From Gordonibacter sp034932485 (GTDB lineage Bacteria > Actinomycetota > Coriobacteriia > Coriobacteriales > Eggerthellaceae), in contig JAYFOQ010000021.1 in assembly GCA_034932485.1 (NCBI GenBank), forward strand, positions 62,001 to 126,000: 64,000 bases of DNA. Reading direction: 5' to 3'. The translations under genes and the position numbers were made by a program. Under the pieces are notes generated by a model. That model worked only from the letters and a program-made list of their open reading frames with translations, did no database searches and was not told the DNA's origin. Each line of letters starts with the position of its first letter. Position 1 is the first letter of the stretch. Below, one piece after another: positions 42,126 through 50,990 of this stretch.

Positions 42126-43973
42126 ATGAACGCCAACTCTTGGAAGTACCGACTACTCGGCAAACCACTCAAAAGCTCCGAGCTTGAATCCCAGAAATAC
42201 GGGGTTGTCTGGGGGCTTCCCGTCCTCTCAAGCGATGCCATTTCGTCGGTAGCTTATGCCTGCGAGGAAATACTACTTGTCTTTATACCTATATTAGCCC
42301 TAGCGAGCTACGCCCCCATGCTTGGAGTGGCCGGAGCCATTATTGCACTACTGCTTATCTTGATACTCTGCTACCGACAGGTTATCGATGCGTATCCACA
42401 AGGTGGCGGTGCTTACAGTGTGGCCCGCGAGAATTTAGGGCGCATACCCTCTCTTATTGCAGCTTCGGGATTGATAATTGGGTATGTACTAACCATCGCA
42501 GTAAGTTCATGCTCGGGTGCAGCGGCCGTTACGTCGGCATTACCTGTCACCGCACCCTTCAAAGTACCTATGATCGTGATCTTCATCGTTATTATGACAA
42601 TCGGTAACCTTCGAGGACTCCGAGAGTCTTCCAAAGTATTTGGATTACCTACTTATTTCTTTGTTGCCTCTGTACTCGTTATGATCGTAGTAGGCGTGAT
42701 CAAGTCGGCGCTTGGTATGCTAGAGCCAGCAGCACAGGCGGCAGAGCTTTCGCAAACGGCTGGCGATCTTACACTCTTTTTGGTACTGCGAGCATTTTCG
42801 TCAGGATGTTCGGCACTCACCGGTGTGGAAGCCATCAGTAACAGCGTGCCAAACTTCGCCCAGCCTGCACGAAAGAACGCCAAAGCTACCTTGAACCTTC
42901 TGGGGCTTATTGTACTGGTTATCTTCGGTGGCGTCTGCGTACTCGCCATGCTCTGCCAAGTAGTACCCTCACCCGACTTAACCGTTATCGCCCAAATCGC
43001 AACCAGCGTATTCGGCGGCAACAGCATCATGTTTTACATAATTCAGATAGCCACTGCGTTCATTTTATTACTAGCAGCCAATACCGCTTACAATGGTATG
43101 CCACAACTTATGTCTTTACTGTCTCAGGATGGCTTCTTACCCAAACGCTTCTCCGATAAGGGGTCGCGTCTCGTGTATTCAAACGGCATATTGTTTGCAT
43201 CAATTTTTGCTATTGTGTTGGTGGTGGCGTTCGCCGGCGATACCCATCTCCTTATTCCTTTGTACGCAGCAGGTGTATTTCTCTCGTTCACCATTGCTCA
43301 AGGCGGCATGGTGATTCACTGGAAACGCCATCGTACTGGCCCTTGGATCCGTCGCGCATGCATCAATGGCTTCGGAGCAGTAGTAACCGCCCTCGTGCTG
43401 TGCGTCATCGTGGTCACAAACTTTCTTGCGGGCGCATGGATATCGCTTGTCGCCATTGGAGCCACCGTTGCACTCATGGCAATCATCAACCAGCACTACC
43501 GCGATGTACACGAATGCCTCAGAATTCGTGATGACGAGAAAGCACGTAGTCTACTGTTCTCCGATGTGCCACGCACCCACGTGATCATTCCTGCCTACGC
43601 AGTTAATCGACCATTTATCAAAACCTTAAACTATGCGAGGTCGTTAAGTAGCGATATCGAGGTATACCACGTAAAGGTAAGCGCTTCGGCAACGCGCCGT
43701 TTTAAGGCAGATTATCATCGATTGGGAATCAATGCTCCGCTGGTTATAGAAAAGGCTCCCTATCGCAACATTAACGAGATGCTCATCAATCACGTCGATG
43801 ATCGCTTGGGCCACTTACAGCGACACGAAACGCTAACTATAGTAATGCCCCAGTTAGTTACAAAGCTCTGGCAAATGCCCTTGCACAATCAAACAACCTT
43901 GTTGTTGGAATCGTCACTCCTAGAGCGCCGCGACGTGGCCCTTGTAACCATTCCTTATTTAATAGACACCTGA
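42126..43973 (+). CDS. KimA-like potassium importer (APC superfamily)
   Basis: The 615-residue protein starts MNANSWKYRLLGKPLKSSEL. About twelve membrane helices occupy the first 470 residues, with VLSSDAISSVAYACEEILLV, a phrase typical of the KUP/KimA subgroup of the APC superfamily, and AYPQGGGAYSVARENLG. The last 140 residues form a soluble cytoplasmic domain (THVIIPAYAVNRPFIKTLNY). KimA proteins are high-affinity H+-coupled K+ importers controlled by cyclic di-AMP in Firmicutes. An amino acid permease annotation is possible from similarity alone. It follows the EAL gene and is monocistronic. Confidence 0.8.
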   Translation: MNANSWKYRLLGKPLKSSELESQKYGVVWGLPVLSSDAISSVAYACEEILLVFIPILALASYAPMLGVAGAIIALLLILILCYRQVIDAYPQGGGAYSVARENLGRIPSLIAASGLIIGYVLTIAVSSCSGAAAVTSALPVTAPFKVPMIVIFIVIMTIGNLRGLRESSKVFGLPTYFFVASVLVMIVVGVIKSALGMLEPAAQAAELSQTAGDLTLFLVLRAFSSGCSALTGVEAISNSVPNFAQPARKNAKATLNLLGLIVLVIFGGVCVLAMLCQVVPSPDLTVIAQIATSVFGGNSIMFYIIQIATAFILLLAANTAYNGMPQLMSLLSQDGFLPKRFSDKGSRLVYSNGILFASIFAIVLVVAFAGDTHLLIPLYAAGVFLSFTIAQGGMVIHWKRHRTGPWIRRACINGFGAVVTALVLCVIVVTNFLAGAWISLVAIGATVALMAIINQHYRDVHECLRIRDDEKARSLLFSDVPRTHVIIPAYAVNRPFIKTLNYARSLSSDIEVYHVKVSASATRRFKADYHRLGINAPLVIEKAPYRNINEMLINHVDDRLGHLQRHETLTIVMPQLVTKLWQMPLHNQTTLLLESSLLERRDVALVTIPYLIDT

Positions 43974-44023
43974 TCTGCAAACGCCGCAAGAGAGTTTACA
44001 GACGAATAGCGTTAAACGTTTAA

Positions 44024-44848
44024 TTAGCCCACCAACTCAGCTAGACGCATGCGCGCGACATCGACCTCCGGCAAACCGTTACCCTGCTCAGCTACGAAGA
44101 AAAGGCATCCTCGTTCTTCTGCGGTATTATTGCGCATGCGACATATTTCCGCCTCAGAGAAGGCTGCCAGTACGCGCATGCGCAATGGATAGTTTGGGTT
44201 TTTGCGCACTTGGGTGTATTTTTCGAGCAGAGCATCGTCATTTTCGGAAAGCTTCGCCTCCAACACACCCCGCTCCCAAGCAAGAAAGTTCGCCTGTGCC
44301 GAATTGACTCCCTCCGGGCAATCCCTTAGTAAACCTTCCGCTTGATCGACTGTCGCCAACGCAGCTGACACCCCGAGCAGTCGTGCTACCACTGGTTCGA
44401 TATTAGCCAGCAGTGCTATTTTCTCCTGAGGGTTCGAAGCGGCGCTGATGCCGGTGCGCATACGCTCCCCTATCTGTGCCGCTTCAGAGAGATAGCCTTC
44501 ATCGATCAGTGCAAGCGCATAAAACGACAGGAACCATGAACCCATCTCTGTTCGCGGCGTACCAATAGCATGTGCAACAGATTTAGCCTGTACGAGAAAG
44601 GTTTGCGGGTTGCACTCATCGTTATAAAGCGAAACAAGACGTTCAGCAGCCGCATCGGCTCTACGGTTCATAACATGTTTCAGCACAAAAGAAGAAGCGA
44701 TATACAGCCCGAACGCTGAAAATAATCCTGGCAAAGTCTTCGCTACATCCCAACCAACGAAAGACGACCACCCCATTATAAATACAAGAGGCACAACAAG
44801 GGAAAACACGTAAACCGCAACAGCATATTTCCTAAAGTAAGGCAGCAT
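44024..44848 (-). CDS. Hypothetical membrane protein with helical TPR-like region
   Basis: The 274-residue protein has two N-terminal membrane helices (AVYVFSLVVPLVFIMGWSSF and LPGLFSAFGLYIASSFVL) followed by an all-helical cytoplasmic region of about 200 residues (VSLYNDECNPQTFLVQAKSV, GYLSEAAQIGERMRTGISAA, ARLLGVSAALATVDQAEGLL) consistent with TPR-like pairs. I recognise no named family. It stands alone between the KimA-like gene, which converges on it, and the radical SAM gene upstream on the same strand. Confidence 0.72.
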   Translation of the reverse strand: MLPYFRKYAVAVYVFSLVVPLVFIMGWSSFVGWDVAKTLPGLFSAFGLYIASSFVLKHVMNRRADAAAERLVSLYNDECNPQTFLVQAKSVAHAIGTPRTEMGSWFLSFYALALIDEGYLSEAAQIGERMRTGISAASNPQEKIALLANIEPVVARLLGVSAALATVDQAEGLLRDCPEGVNSAQANFLAWERGVLEAKLSENDDALLEKYTQVRKNPNYPLRMRVLAAFSEAEICRMRNNTAEERGCLFFVAEQGNGLPEVDVARMRLAELVG

Positions 44849-44960
44849 GGCTCTCCTCGCAAGTGACTAGAGTTAGTATAGCGAATTTCACCTTACCCTA
44901 AGCAATCATATAGTAAAGTCCCAAGTGGAAGCCTAGAGCGCCCCCATGCGCTCATAATCT

Positions 44961-45809
44961 CTAGCAATTACCCAGTAGCACATCATCAAGGTGACGCCGA
45001 GCAACAACCGCAAGAGTACGCAATTTCGTAACCGGGGTTGGAGGGCGATCTTGCATGCGGTAACAGGGAAAGAAGCGTGTGAGATGATACGGAATGGAAC
45101 GGTCGAGGGAGGCAAGCCAAGCAGCAGCGGCATCGATGGTATAAGCATCATCATTAAGACCAGGAATAACAAGGGTAGTCACTTCAAGATGGCAGGTTGG
45201 AGATGCAGCAAGCGTTTCAATAGTACGCTTAACGGTTGCGAGACTACCGGCAACCTCATCATAGAATTCCTGGGTAAAACCTTTAAGGTCAATATTGGCC
45301 GCGTCAATATACGGCACCAACTCGGACAAAGGGCCCGGATTCACCATGCCATTGCTTACTAAAACGTTCACCAGGCCGCGCGTTCGCGCAAGCCGTGCCG
45401 TATCGAGCACAAACTCGTAGCCAATGAGTGGCTCATTATAGGTGTAAGCGATGCCCACATTGCCGCGAGGCATCGCCTCCTCAGCCAACCGCACAACTTC
45501 TTCGGGAGCCATGGTGCGCCAGGGCACTTCACCCGGACCAGCGCAGGCAATGGAGGCGTTCTGACAGAATGGACAGCGTAGGTTGCAGCCATACGAGCCC
45601 ACCGACAGCACGAGCGACCCTGAACGAAAACGAGCGAGCGGCTTCTTTTCAATAGGATCGAGCGCCAGCGAAGTCACACGACCATAATTCTCATCAACGA
45701 TCTGACCACCATGCGCTCTACGTGCACCACAAAAACCCCGCTTGCCCTCAGTTAGCAAACAAGCATGCGGACACACACCGCAGACAGTTCCTGTAGCATC
45801 TTCAGTCAT
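44961..45809 (-). CDS. amrS: AmmeMemoRadiSam system radical SAM enzyme
   Basis: The 282-residue radical SAM protein starts at ATG 45809 (MTEDATGTVCGVCPHACLLT), which has GGGGGAGAAG just upstream and overlaps the preceding gene by 8 bases. An ATG at 45833 lacks a ribosome-binding site. The N-terminus has four cysteines (CGVCPHAC and GFCGARRAHG), then the SAM cluster GSYGCNLRCPFCQN, VGIAYTYNEPLIGYEFV and the pyruvate-formate-lyase-activase-like IDLKGFTQEFY. It belongs to the conserved three-part system with MEMO1-like and AMMECR1-like proteins; the reaction is not established. Confidence 0.9.
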   Translation of the reverse strand: MTEDATGTVCGVCPHACLLTEGKRGFCGARRAHGGQIVDENYGRVTSLALDPIEKKPLARFRSGSLVLSVGSYGCNLRCPFCQNASIACAGPGEVPWRTMAPEEVVRLAEEAMPRGNVGIAYTYNEPLIGYEFVLDTARLARTRGLVNVLVSNGMVNPGPLSELVPYIDAANIDLKGFTQEFYDEVAGSLATVKRTIETLAASPTCHLEVTTLVIPGLNDDAYTIDAAAAWLASLDRSIPYHLTRFFPCYRMQDRPPTPVTKLRTLAVVARRHLDDVLLGNC

Positions 45810-47226
45810 GCCGGGCTTCTCCCCCACGGTCATGTCTCACAACCTCAAAACGCGCAAACTGCACACCCTCTTCACCAGGTTGAATCCCTGCTTTACGCTC
45901 AGCAATGGCCACCTGCTCGGAAACAGTCTGTACATCTTCAAGATTCGGTAGAAGCAACCCTCGACGCAGCCCCTTTTCAACAATAACGCCGTAGCGAGCT
46001 GGGTCAAGTTCGTCAGTAGAGTTAATAGGTTCGGGAGGAAACAACACATCAACCGAATACGATAAGGTATCAAGCTCGCTGTCGTCCACAGGTGGGAAAC
46101 GAGGGTCTTCACTTGCCGCAGCAACGCCATTTCGAATGATCTCGTCGGCAATACTACCCGTAACAGGCTCAATCGTACCAATACAACCACGCAAGTCGCC
46201 GTGCCGATGAAGCGTTACAAACACCCCCGCACGAGCATCGGCTAATTCAGGCGGCAGATCTGCAGGCCGCGCAGGCGGATGCCCCGTGCGCACGTAGCCT
46301 TCAACCACCGATCGAGCAAGCGCCACGAAGGGATCGACACCCCCTGTCACGGCAGCATTATTGCGAGCCTCGCGGTCATCTGCGGTCGCATCAATACCCA
46401 ACAAGACCGCGCCATCACCAGAGGCGCCCCGCACTTCAAACGCCGCAACAGCGTAACCCACACCGAAGGGACCCTCGTAGCTAAGTAACTCATGGGAACA
46501 TGCGACTCCATCAAGCGCACCTGCCATAATTTGAAATGAACCCAAACCGCATTCAGCAGCCGCTTCCAGAAAACGCGCATCAAAGGTAAAAAGACCCTCG
46601 AAATCGCCTGCATCAAGAAGGTTCACCACGTCATGATCGAATACGGGTCCTTCGGGTGCGTAACCGTAGGGTCCATCAGCTTTAAGCCTATGAGAAAGAT
46701 CTCCGCTGGCCACCAATACCGTGCGACGGTTTAGATCGATTGCAGCCTCAGCGATACAGCGACCGAGCTCACGATGGTCTTGCGGAGGCAAACCCGACAA
46801 TCCCACTCTGACAAGTCGATAATCGTGATACGCGGAATCCACAAAGTACAGGGGAACAAACGTGGCATGATCGATCTCCCCATCACCCATACCACTGCCA
46901 CAAATAGGTATACCGCAACCACGAGCACATGCCGATACGCGGGCAGCAAAAGAGGTATCGTAAGGTACTGTCAAAACTGCATCACAAGCGCCAAACGCTC
47001 TCATATCACCACGGGCGACATCACCTGTTGACAAATGAAAGCAATCATAATGAAAGAGGGCATGGGGTGAGACAACAACTACCGTGTCGGGCGCATGAGC
47101 CGCAATACGCCGAGCTACCTCCTCATAGGCACTTATCGTTACCTGAATGCCCTGCTCTTTTCCCTGACCAACCGCTGGCACAATAAGGGGTGGATGAGGA
47201 ACAACGTAAGCAGCAACAATACTCAT
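45802..47226 (-). CDS. Fused AmmeMemoRadiSam protein B-A (MEMO1/LigB-like plus AMMECR1)
   Basis: The 474-residue fusion has two parts. Residues 1-270 or so form a class III extradiol-dioxygenase/MEMO1-like domain (YVVPHPPLIVPAVGQGKEQG, VVVSPHALFHYDCFHL, LVASGDLSHRLKADGPYGYA, with the His ligand set visible). The rest is an AMMECR1 domain (ARAGVFVTLHRHGDLRGCIG is the hallmark, then NGVAAASEDPRFPP and GLLLPNLEDVQTVSEQ). Both are normally separate proteins. Together with the radical SAM gene directly downstream it completes the AmmeMemoRadiSam trio in two genes. The biochemical role is not established. Confidence 0.9.
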   Translation of the reverse strand: MSIVAAYVVPHPPLIVPAVGQGKEQGIQVTISAYEEVARRIAAHAPDTVVVVSPHALFHYDCFHLSTGDVARGDMRAFGACDAVLTVPYDTSFAARVSACARGCGIPICGSGMGDGEIDHATFVPLYFVDSAYHDYRLVRVGLSGLPPQDHRELGRCIAEAAIDLNRRTVLVASGDLSHRLKADGPYGYAPEGPVFDHDVVNLLDAGDFEGLFTFDARFLEAAAECGLGSFQIMAGALDGVACSHELLSYEGPFGVGYAVAAFEVRGASGDGAVLLGIDATADDREARNNAAVTGGVDPFVALARSVVEGYVRTGHPPARPADLPPELADARAGVFVTLHRHGDLRGCIGTIEPVTGSIADEIIRNGVAAASEDPRFPPVDDSELDTLSYSVDVLFPPEPINSTDELDPARYGVIVEKGLRRGLLLPNLEDVQTVSEQVAIAERKAGIQPGEEGVQFARFEVVRHDRGGEARHD

Positions 47227-47371
47227 GGCTACTCCTTCCTGCCGCGACCCGCAGATGCGTGAAAGGCGTTAGGAAAAGCGGGCTGACAGCCTTATTGTAC
47301 ACCCCGTTTCAGTGGAGACGACGCCCGCAAAGCGAGGTGCACCCATCCGGTACGTAAGTGTTACGCGTACT

Positions 47372-48124
47372 TCAACCCACAATGCGCTCAGGATGCGACA
47401 ACACGCGCACGCGACCATCACGACAATGAGACACGAGCGTAACGCCCAAATCTTCAGCACGAGCAACAGCCTCATCAGTAGCCGATTTACGCGATACCAA
47501 CACCGGACAACCTGCCCGGTGGGCCTTGAGCGCCATCTCACAGCTGATACGTCCCGTAATGAATAATGCCTTGTTGCGCACCTCTACACGATCAAGCCAT
47601 GCTTGTCCAACAAGCTTATCCATCGCATTATGACGTCCGATATCTTCGCGAACAATCAGGAGTGACCCCGCGCCAGCCACTGCCAGACCGCAGCCGTGCA
47701 CACACTCCCCGGTATTGCGTCGTGGACTACGCTCACAAAGCTCCTCCATCGCCGCGAGGAGTGCATCAGCTTCGAAACGCGCTTCCGTCTCGAGAGGCAC
47801 CGGAGCTGGCACTGTATCGCCGCCGCGCAGCAACGCCGATTGAGCACACCCCGACGAAGTAACGCGATGAAGCGGGACGTAGCCCGACTCTGCGCACTCC
47901 CCGCTTGCTACATACACCGCAGCGCCATCTGGATCAGCCGTCACTTCCATAAAGCACTCGCGATCAGCGATAAGGCCTTCCGACAGTAAATATCCCACGG
48001 CAAGCTCAGCGAGACCATACGGGCTACTCTGACTTACAGCGATAGGAGCATCGTTCAAAAAGATGCGAATGGGACGTTCCGCCGTCTCACGCGGCATGCG
48101 CTCGGCATATTCTATAATAGCCAC
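47372..48124 (-). CDS. fdhD: Formate dehydrogenase accessory sulfurtransferase FdhD
   Basis: FdhD moves sulfur from a cysteine desulfurase to the molybdenum/tungsten cofactor to activate formate dehydrogenase. The protein has 250 residues from GTG 48124, chosen because AAGGAGG lies 6 bases upstream; an ORF start at 48196 is upstream of it. Motifs include GLAELAVGYLLSEGLI, the conserved redox region VHGCGLAVAG, VREDIGRHNAMDKLVGQAW and FITGRISCEMALKA. It follows fdhE by 28 bases. It may draw on a desulfurase elsewhere; the only one in the window is in the selenium cluster. Confidence 0.95.
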   Translation of the reverse strand: MAIIEYAERMPRETAERPIRIFLNDAPIAVSQSSPYGLAELAVGYLLSEGLIADRECFMEVTADPDGAAVYVASGECAESGYVPLHRVTSSGCAQSALLRGGDTVPAPVPLETEARFEADALLAAMEELCERSPRRNTGECVHGCGLAVAGAGSLLIVREDIGRHNAMDKLVGQAWLDRVEVRNKALFITGRISCEMALKAHRAGCPVLVSRKSATDEAVARAEDLGVTLVSHCRDGRVRVLSHPERIVG

Positions 48125-48152
48125 AAACAGCCTCCTTCCTATAGCTTGATCA

Positions 48153-49091
48153 CTAGTCGGCCTGGGCGCCTGTGGTTCCGAGCCCGAAACCAGCATGTGT
48201 CGTCATAGACTTAGCTTCAGTCTGCTGATACGCGATCATATCAAGCTTGGCCATAACCACGTCTTCCACCTCAAACGAAAATGGCGCCAGCGTGTCCGAC
48301 TGATAAACCGTACGCACGTAGCCACCGCACTCGTCGCACGTTGCAAGACGATGAGCATCGTCACCTTCAATGTTAAAGAAATGGAGATGCGCTTGGTTTT
48401 GCGTACCGCAACGAGCGCATCTCACACGCTCGTATTCCCACGTAGTACCACACTGCGGACACCAAAGCTCTTTGCCGCGTCCTTGCGTTTCTGTCGTATC
48501 GCCCACGCGTGCCACCCCCGCAGCGCAGCCACAAAGGGGGCAATGAAGCGAGTGCATCTCGACGGCCTCCGTGGTAACCAAAGCACGAGAGATTGTCTGG
48601 GCATGCCCCCCGATAAGCGCCCGCAAGGCAAGTGAAAAAACTTGCGCTCCCGTAATAGCTTCATCTTCAGTCATACCATCATCAATAAGGAGATCGACCG
48701 AAGCCTCAACATATGCCGACGGATCAGATCCAGCCAAAACATTATTGCCAGCCGCAGCAATTCGCTCCCAGTTCGTGCGACGAAGAGCCTCCGACAAAGA
48801 GTCAGAAAATTCACCATACTCCACCAAGCAGTCTGCAATCTTCTGGGCGGCCTGCCCCAGTGCCTCGGCCTCGACAGAAGCGGGTACCTGGGAGAGAATT
48901 GGCTTTTCAGCACGTACCCATGCCTGTAAATCGGCTGCATCAGGCAGTGATTCAACAGCTCTGTTCTCTTCCTTGGCAAGAGCAGCCTGCACCTCCCAAA
49001 CCTTACGAAAGAATGCCAAGCGTGCCTTTTCGGTTTCATCGAGTTTTGTATCGTATACGGCAAGAGCCGCATCGATTTGCTTCAAATTCAT
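48153..49091 (-). CDS. fdhE: Formate dehydrogenase accessory protein FdhE
   Basis: FdhE is a zinc or iron-binding chaperone for Tat-dependent formate dehydrogenase assembly. It has 312 residues from ATG 49091 (MNLKQIDAALAVYDTKLDE) with GGAGG upstream. The N-terminal half is helical. The C-terminal half has four cysteine pairs: LHCPLCGCA, LWCPQCGTT, VRCARCGTQ and ATCDECGGY. It lies downstream of fdnGHI and before fdhD, consistent with one maturation operon. Confidence 0.9.
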   Translation of the reverse strand: MNLKQIDAALAVYDTKLDETEKARLAFFRKVWEVQAALAKEENRAVESLPDAADLQAWVRAEKPILSQVPASVEAEALGQAAQKIADCLVEYGEFSDSLSEALRRTNWERIAAAGNNVLAGSDPSAYVEASVDLLIDDGMTEDEAITGAQVFSLALRALIGGHAQTISRALVTTEAVEMHSLHCPLCGCAAGVARVGDTTETQGRGKELWCPQCGTTWEYERVRCARCGTQNQAHLHFFNIEGDDAHRLATCDECGGYVRTVYQSDTLAPFSFEVEDVVMAKLDMIAYQQTEAKSMTTHAGFGLGTTGAQAD

Positions 49092-49160
49092 AGGTCCGGT
49101 CCTCCGCTGGTCGATAGATTTCTTTAGAAGCTGCATCACCTTTCGGGCGCCGCCCCTTCA

Positions 49161-49205
49161 CTGTCACCACAAGCTAGCTTTTTTCAAGCTGACTTGTGGT
49201 GACAG
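49161..49205 (-). other. Long near-perfect hairpin between fdnI and fdhE
   Basis: CTGTCACCACAAG (49161-49173) pairs with CTTGTGGTGACAG (49193-49205), and the inner AGCTT/AAGCT arms also pair around a TTTTC loop, with a 2-base mismatch between. The stem is about 18-20 bp. There is no terminal T-run, so it is not a classic terminator. Confidence 0.7.
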
Positions 49206-49248
49206 GCCACCCCCTCCCCCTACCCTGAGGCAACGGGAGGGGGGTGGC
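49206..49248 (-). other. GC-rich hairpin next to the fdnI end
   Basis: GCCACCCCCTCCC (49206-49218) pairs with GGGAGGGGGGTGGC (49235-49248), one extra G on the second arm. It abuts the previous hairpin. Together they fill the 198-base gap between fdhE and fdnI and may limit readthrough or stabilise the upstream mRNA. Confidence 0.6.
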
Positions 49249-49289
49249 TGACAGGTGCAACACCTCGTGCCGCCCTGCCCCATCAAGAT

Positions 49290-50057
49290 TTATACGCGCT
49301 TTTCCACCACACGCTCACCACGAGCAATCTCTTCGCGAGCCCAATGGCCCCAGTGATACAACGCATCAGATTCGGAAACAGTACCATCTCCAAACATAAG
49401 CTTGGCAGTGCCGCGATACGGCTGAAAAATACCTGCACCCAAAAAGATGTGAGCCAAACCGAATACCGCAATGAGCAAAAATCCCACGTCGTGTATAAAA
49501 AGGAAGGTTCCCTGCACAACCGGCGGGAAGCTCACGAGTGTGGTACCAAGAAGCAGCAAAACACCCGTAACCCCCATAAGGGCGCCCGAAAACCACAGCA
49601 TACCATCGGCAAAACGCTGACCGCTTTTTAGCTCATGCTGATCGGGCATGTGGATCCACTTCGCCATGAACAGGTAAGGGAAGAATAGCACCATCCACTT
49701 CTTATCGTCGCCGTCCCACTTAGCGAACAAGTTCTTGAAGATATGAGCCACACCCTTCGGCGCCATTAAGGCACTAACAAGCGGAACCGCTACAAAGATT
49801 ACACCGAGCACACGATGCGACATGCGGATGAGCCACACTACCTGAGGACCAGCCGCCGCAGCGAGTGCCGGCACGAATACAAAGAGCCCCGATATTGCCA
49901 GCAGAATGCAGGCAATAATGGTAATACCATGCGTGAGTCGAGCTTGTAACGAGTGGCGCTTCAGATAGCGTTCAGTACCGCTCTGCGACAACTGTTCCAA
50001 GAATGCCTGATTCTGGGCAGCTTCCTCAGCGGAAACCGCGACCGGTCCCTTACTCAT
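49290..50057 (-). CDS. fdnI: Formate dehydrogenase gamma subunit, cytochrome b
   Basis: This 255-residue diheme cytochrome b556-type subunit would pass electrons from the beta subunit to quinone and anchor the complex. About four membrane helices are visible (ITIIACILLAISGLFVFVPA, FSGALMGVTGVLLLLGTTLV and FLLIAVFGLAHIFLGAGIF among them), with His residues in ARLTHGIT, MSHRVLG and FIHDVGF as likely heme ligands. The start overlaps the fdnH stop by 8 bases. E. coli FdnI is about 217 residues, so the N-terminal extension before the first helix is longer here. Confidence 0.93.
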   Translation of the reverse strand: MSKGPVAVSAEEAAQNQAFLEQLSQSGTERYLKRHSLQARLTHGITIIACILLAISGLFVFVPALAAAAGPQVVWLIRMSHRVLGVIFVAVPLVSALMAPKGVAHIFKNLFAKWDGDDKKWMVLFFPYLFMAKWIHMPDQHELKSGQRFADGMLWFSGALMGVTGVLLLLGTTLVSFPPVVQGTFLFIHDVGFLLIAVFGLAHIFLGAGIFQPYRGTAKLMFGDGTVSESDALYHWGHWAREEIARGERVVEKRV

Positions 50058-50976
50058 CGTTGCCCCCCTTCTTTCTTGGCAGGTTCTCTAAGATATGCTC
50101 CTTCACCGATTCCGTATCCTGACCATCGCCATGCTTGACCACTTCGCCCGTCTGTACATCCACAGTGTCTTGTGTTTCAGGGTTGTAAGCCACCGCCCTA
50201 CGCTTATAGCCGACATTCAGAGCAAACATGGCAGCAAGCCCCACAACGGTTAGCCCCGTAGCCGCTGCGGTAACCGGTTTCATAATCTGCGACAGACCAA
50301 CCATCGGGTTCACCTGTGGGTTCTCAACCTGCCCATGCAACGCAATGCCATATTTCAGCACCTGCACCACGTGAAGGCCACCCATTTCATTCTCGCCATA
50401 CACAACAGCATCGGAATACCCTTTAGCCTGTAGATAATCCACCCGTTCGTGCGCCAAAGCAACCATCTCTTCGCGGTCGCCAAACTTCAACGCTTCGGGT
50501 TGACAGGTGCTCACGCACGCAGGGTCAAGTCCTTGTCCAATGCGATCGAGGCAACCGGTACACTTTTCAATGCGTCCATTATCTGCCCGGTAATGTGGAA
50601 CATCAAAGGGGCAAGCTGTATGGCAATACTGACAGCCAATACACTTGGATTCATCTGCCGTCACCAAACCGCTCGATTCATCTTTCACCAGCGCACCCGC
50701 TGGGCAGATCTGCGCACAAGGAGCATCTCCGCAGTGCTGGCAAGCACGACGACCGAAGGCCCACATAACACCCTTTTCGCCACCAATTTCCTCATGGAAG
50801 CTAACCAGCAAACGCGTATCCCCATTGAGATTCATCGGGCTTTGGTACGAACCCGTTGACGGGTTTCCGTTTTTCTCAAGAGTTGAGGGCAGGTTGTTCC
50901 AGCATTTGCAGGACACCTGACACCCGCGACACGCAGTGCATCGAGAAGTGTCGAAGAAAATAGCTTTCTCGCTCAT
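50050..50976 (-). CDS. fdnH: Formate dehydrogenase beta subunit, four [4Fe-4S] ferredoxin
   Basis: The 308-residue electron-transfer subunit has four cysteine clusters: CTACRGCQVSCKCWN, CQHCGDAPCAQICPAG, CIGCQYCHTACPF and CTGCLDRIGQGLDPACVSTC. A C-terminal hydrophobic helix (AATGLTVVGLAAMFALNVGY) anchors it on the periplasmic side, followed by an unusually long charged tail of about 60 residues. The start codon is 15 bases after the fdnG stop. It carries electrons from the selenium/molybdenum site to the cytochrome b. Confidence 0.95.
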   Translation of the reverse strand: MSEKAIFFDTSRCTACRGCQVSCKCWNNLPSTLEKNGNPSTGSYQSPMNLNGDTRLLVSFHEEIGGEKGVMWAFGRRACQHCGDAPCAQICPAGALVKDESSGLVTADESKCIGCQYCHTACPFDVPHYRADNGRIEKCTGCLDRIGQGLDPACVSTCQPEALKFGDREEMVALAHERVDYLQAKGYSDAVVYGENEMGGLHVVQVLKYGIALHGQVENPQVNPMVGLSQIMKPVTAAATGLTVVGLAAMFALNVGYKRRAVAYNPETQDTVDVQTGEVVKHGDGQDTESVKEHILENLPRKKGGNDE

Positions 50977-50990
50977 AGCTCAAACACCCC

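Noticed and set aside
42024..42126. c-di-AMP (ydaO) riboswitch
   Set aside because: The conserved sequence blocks of the class are not visible in the leader; only a generic hairpin is.
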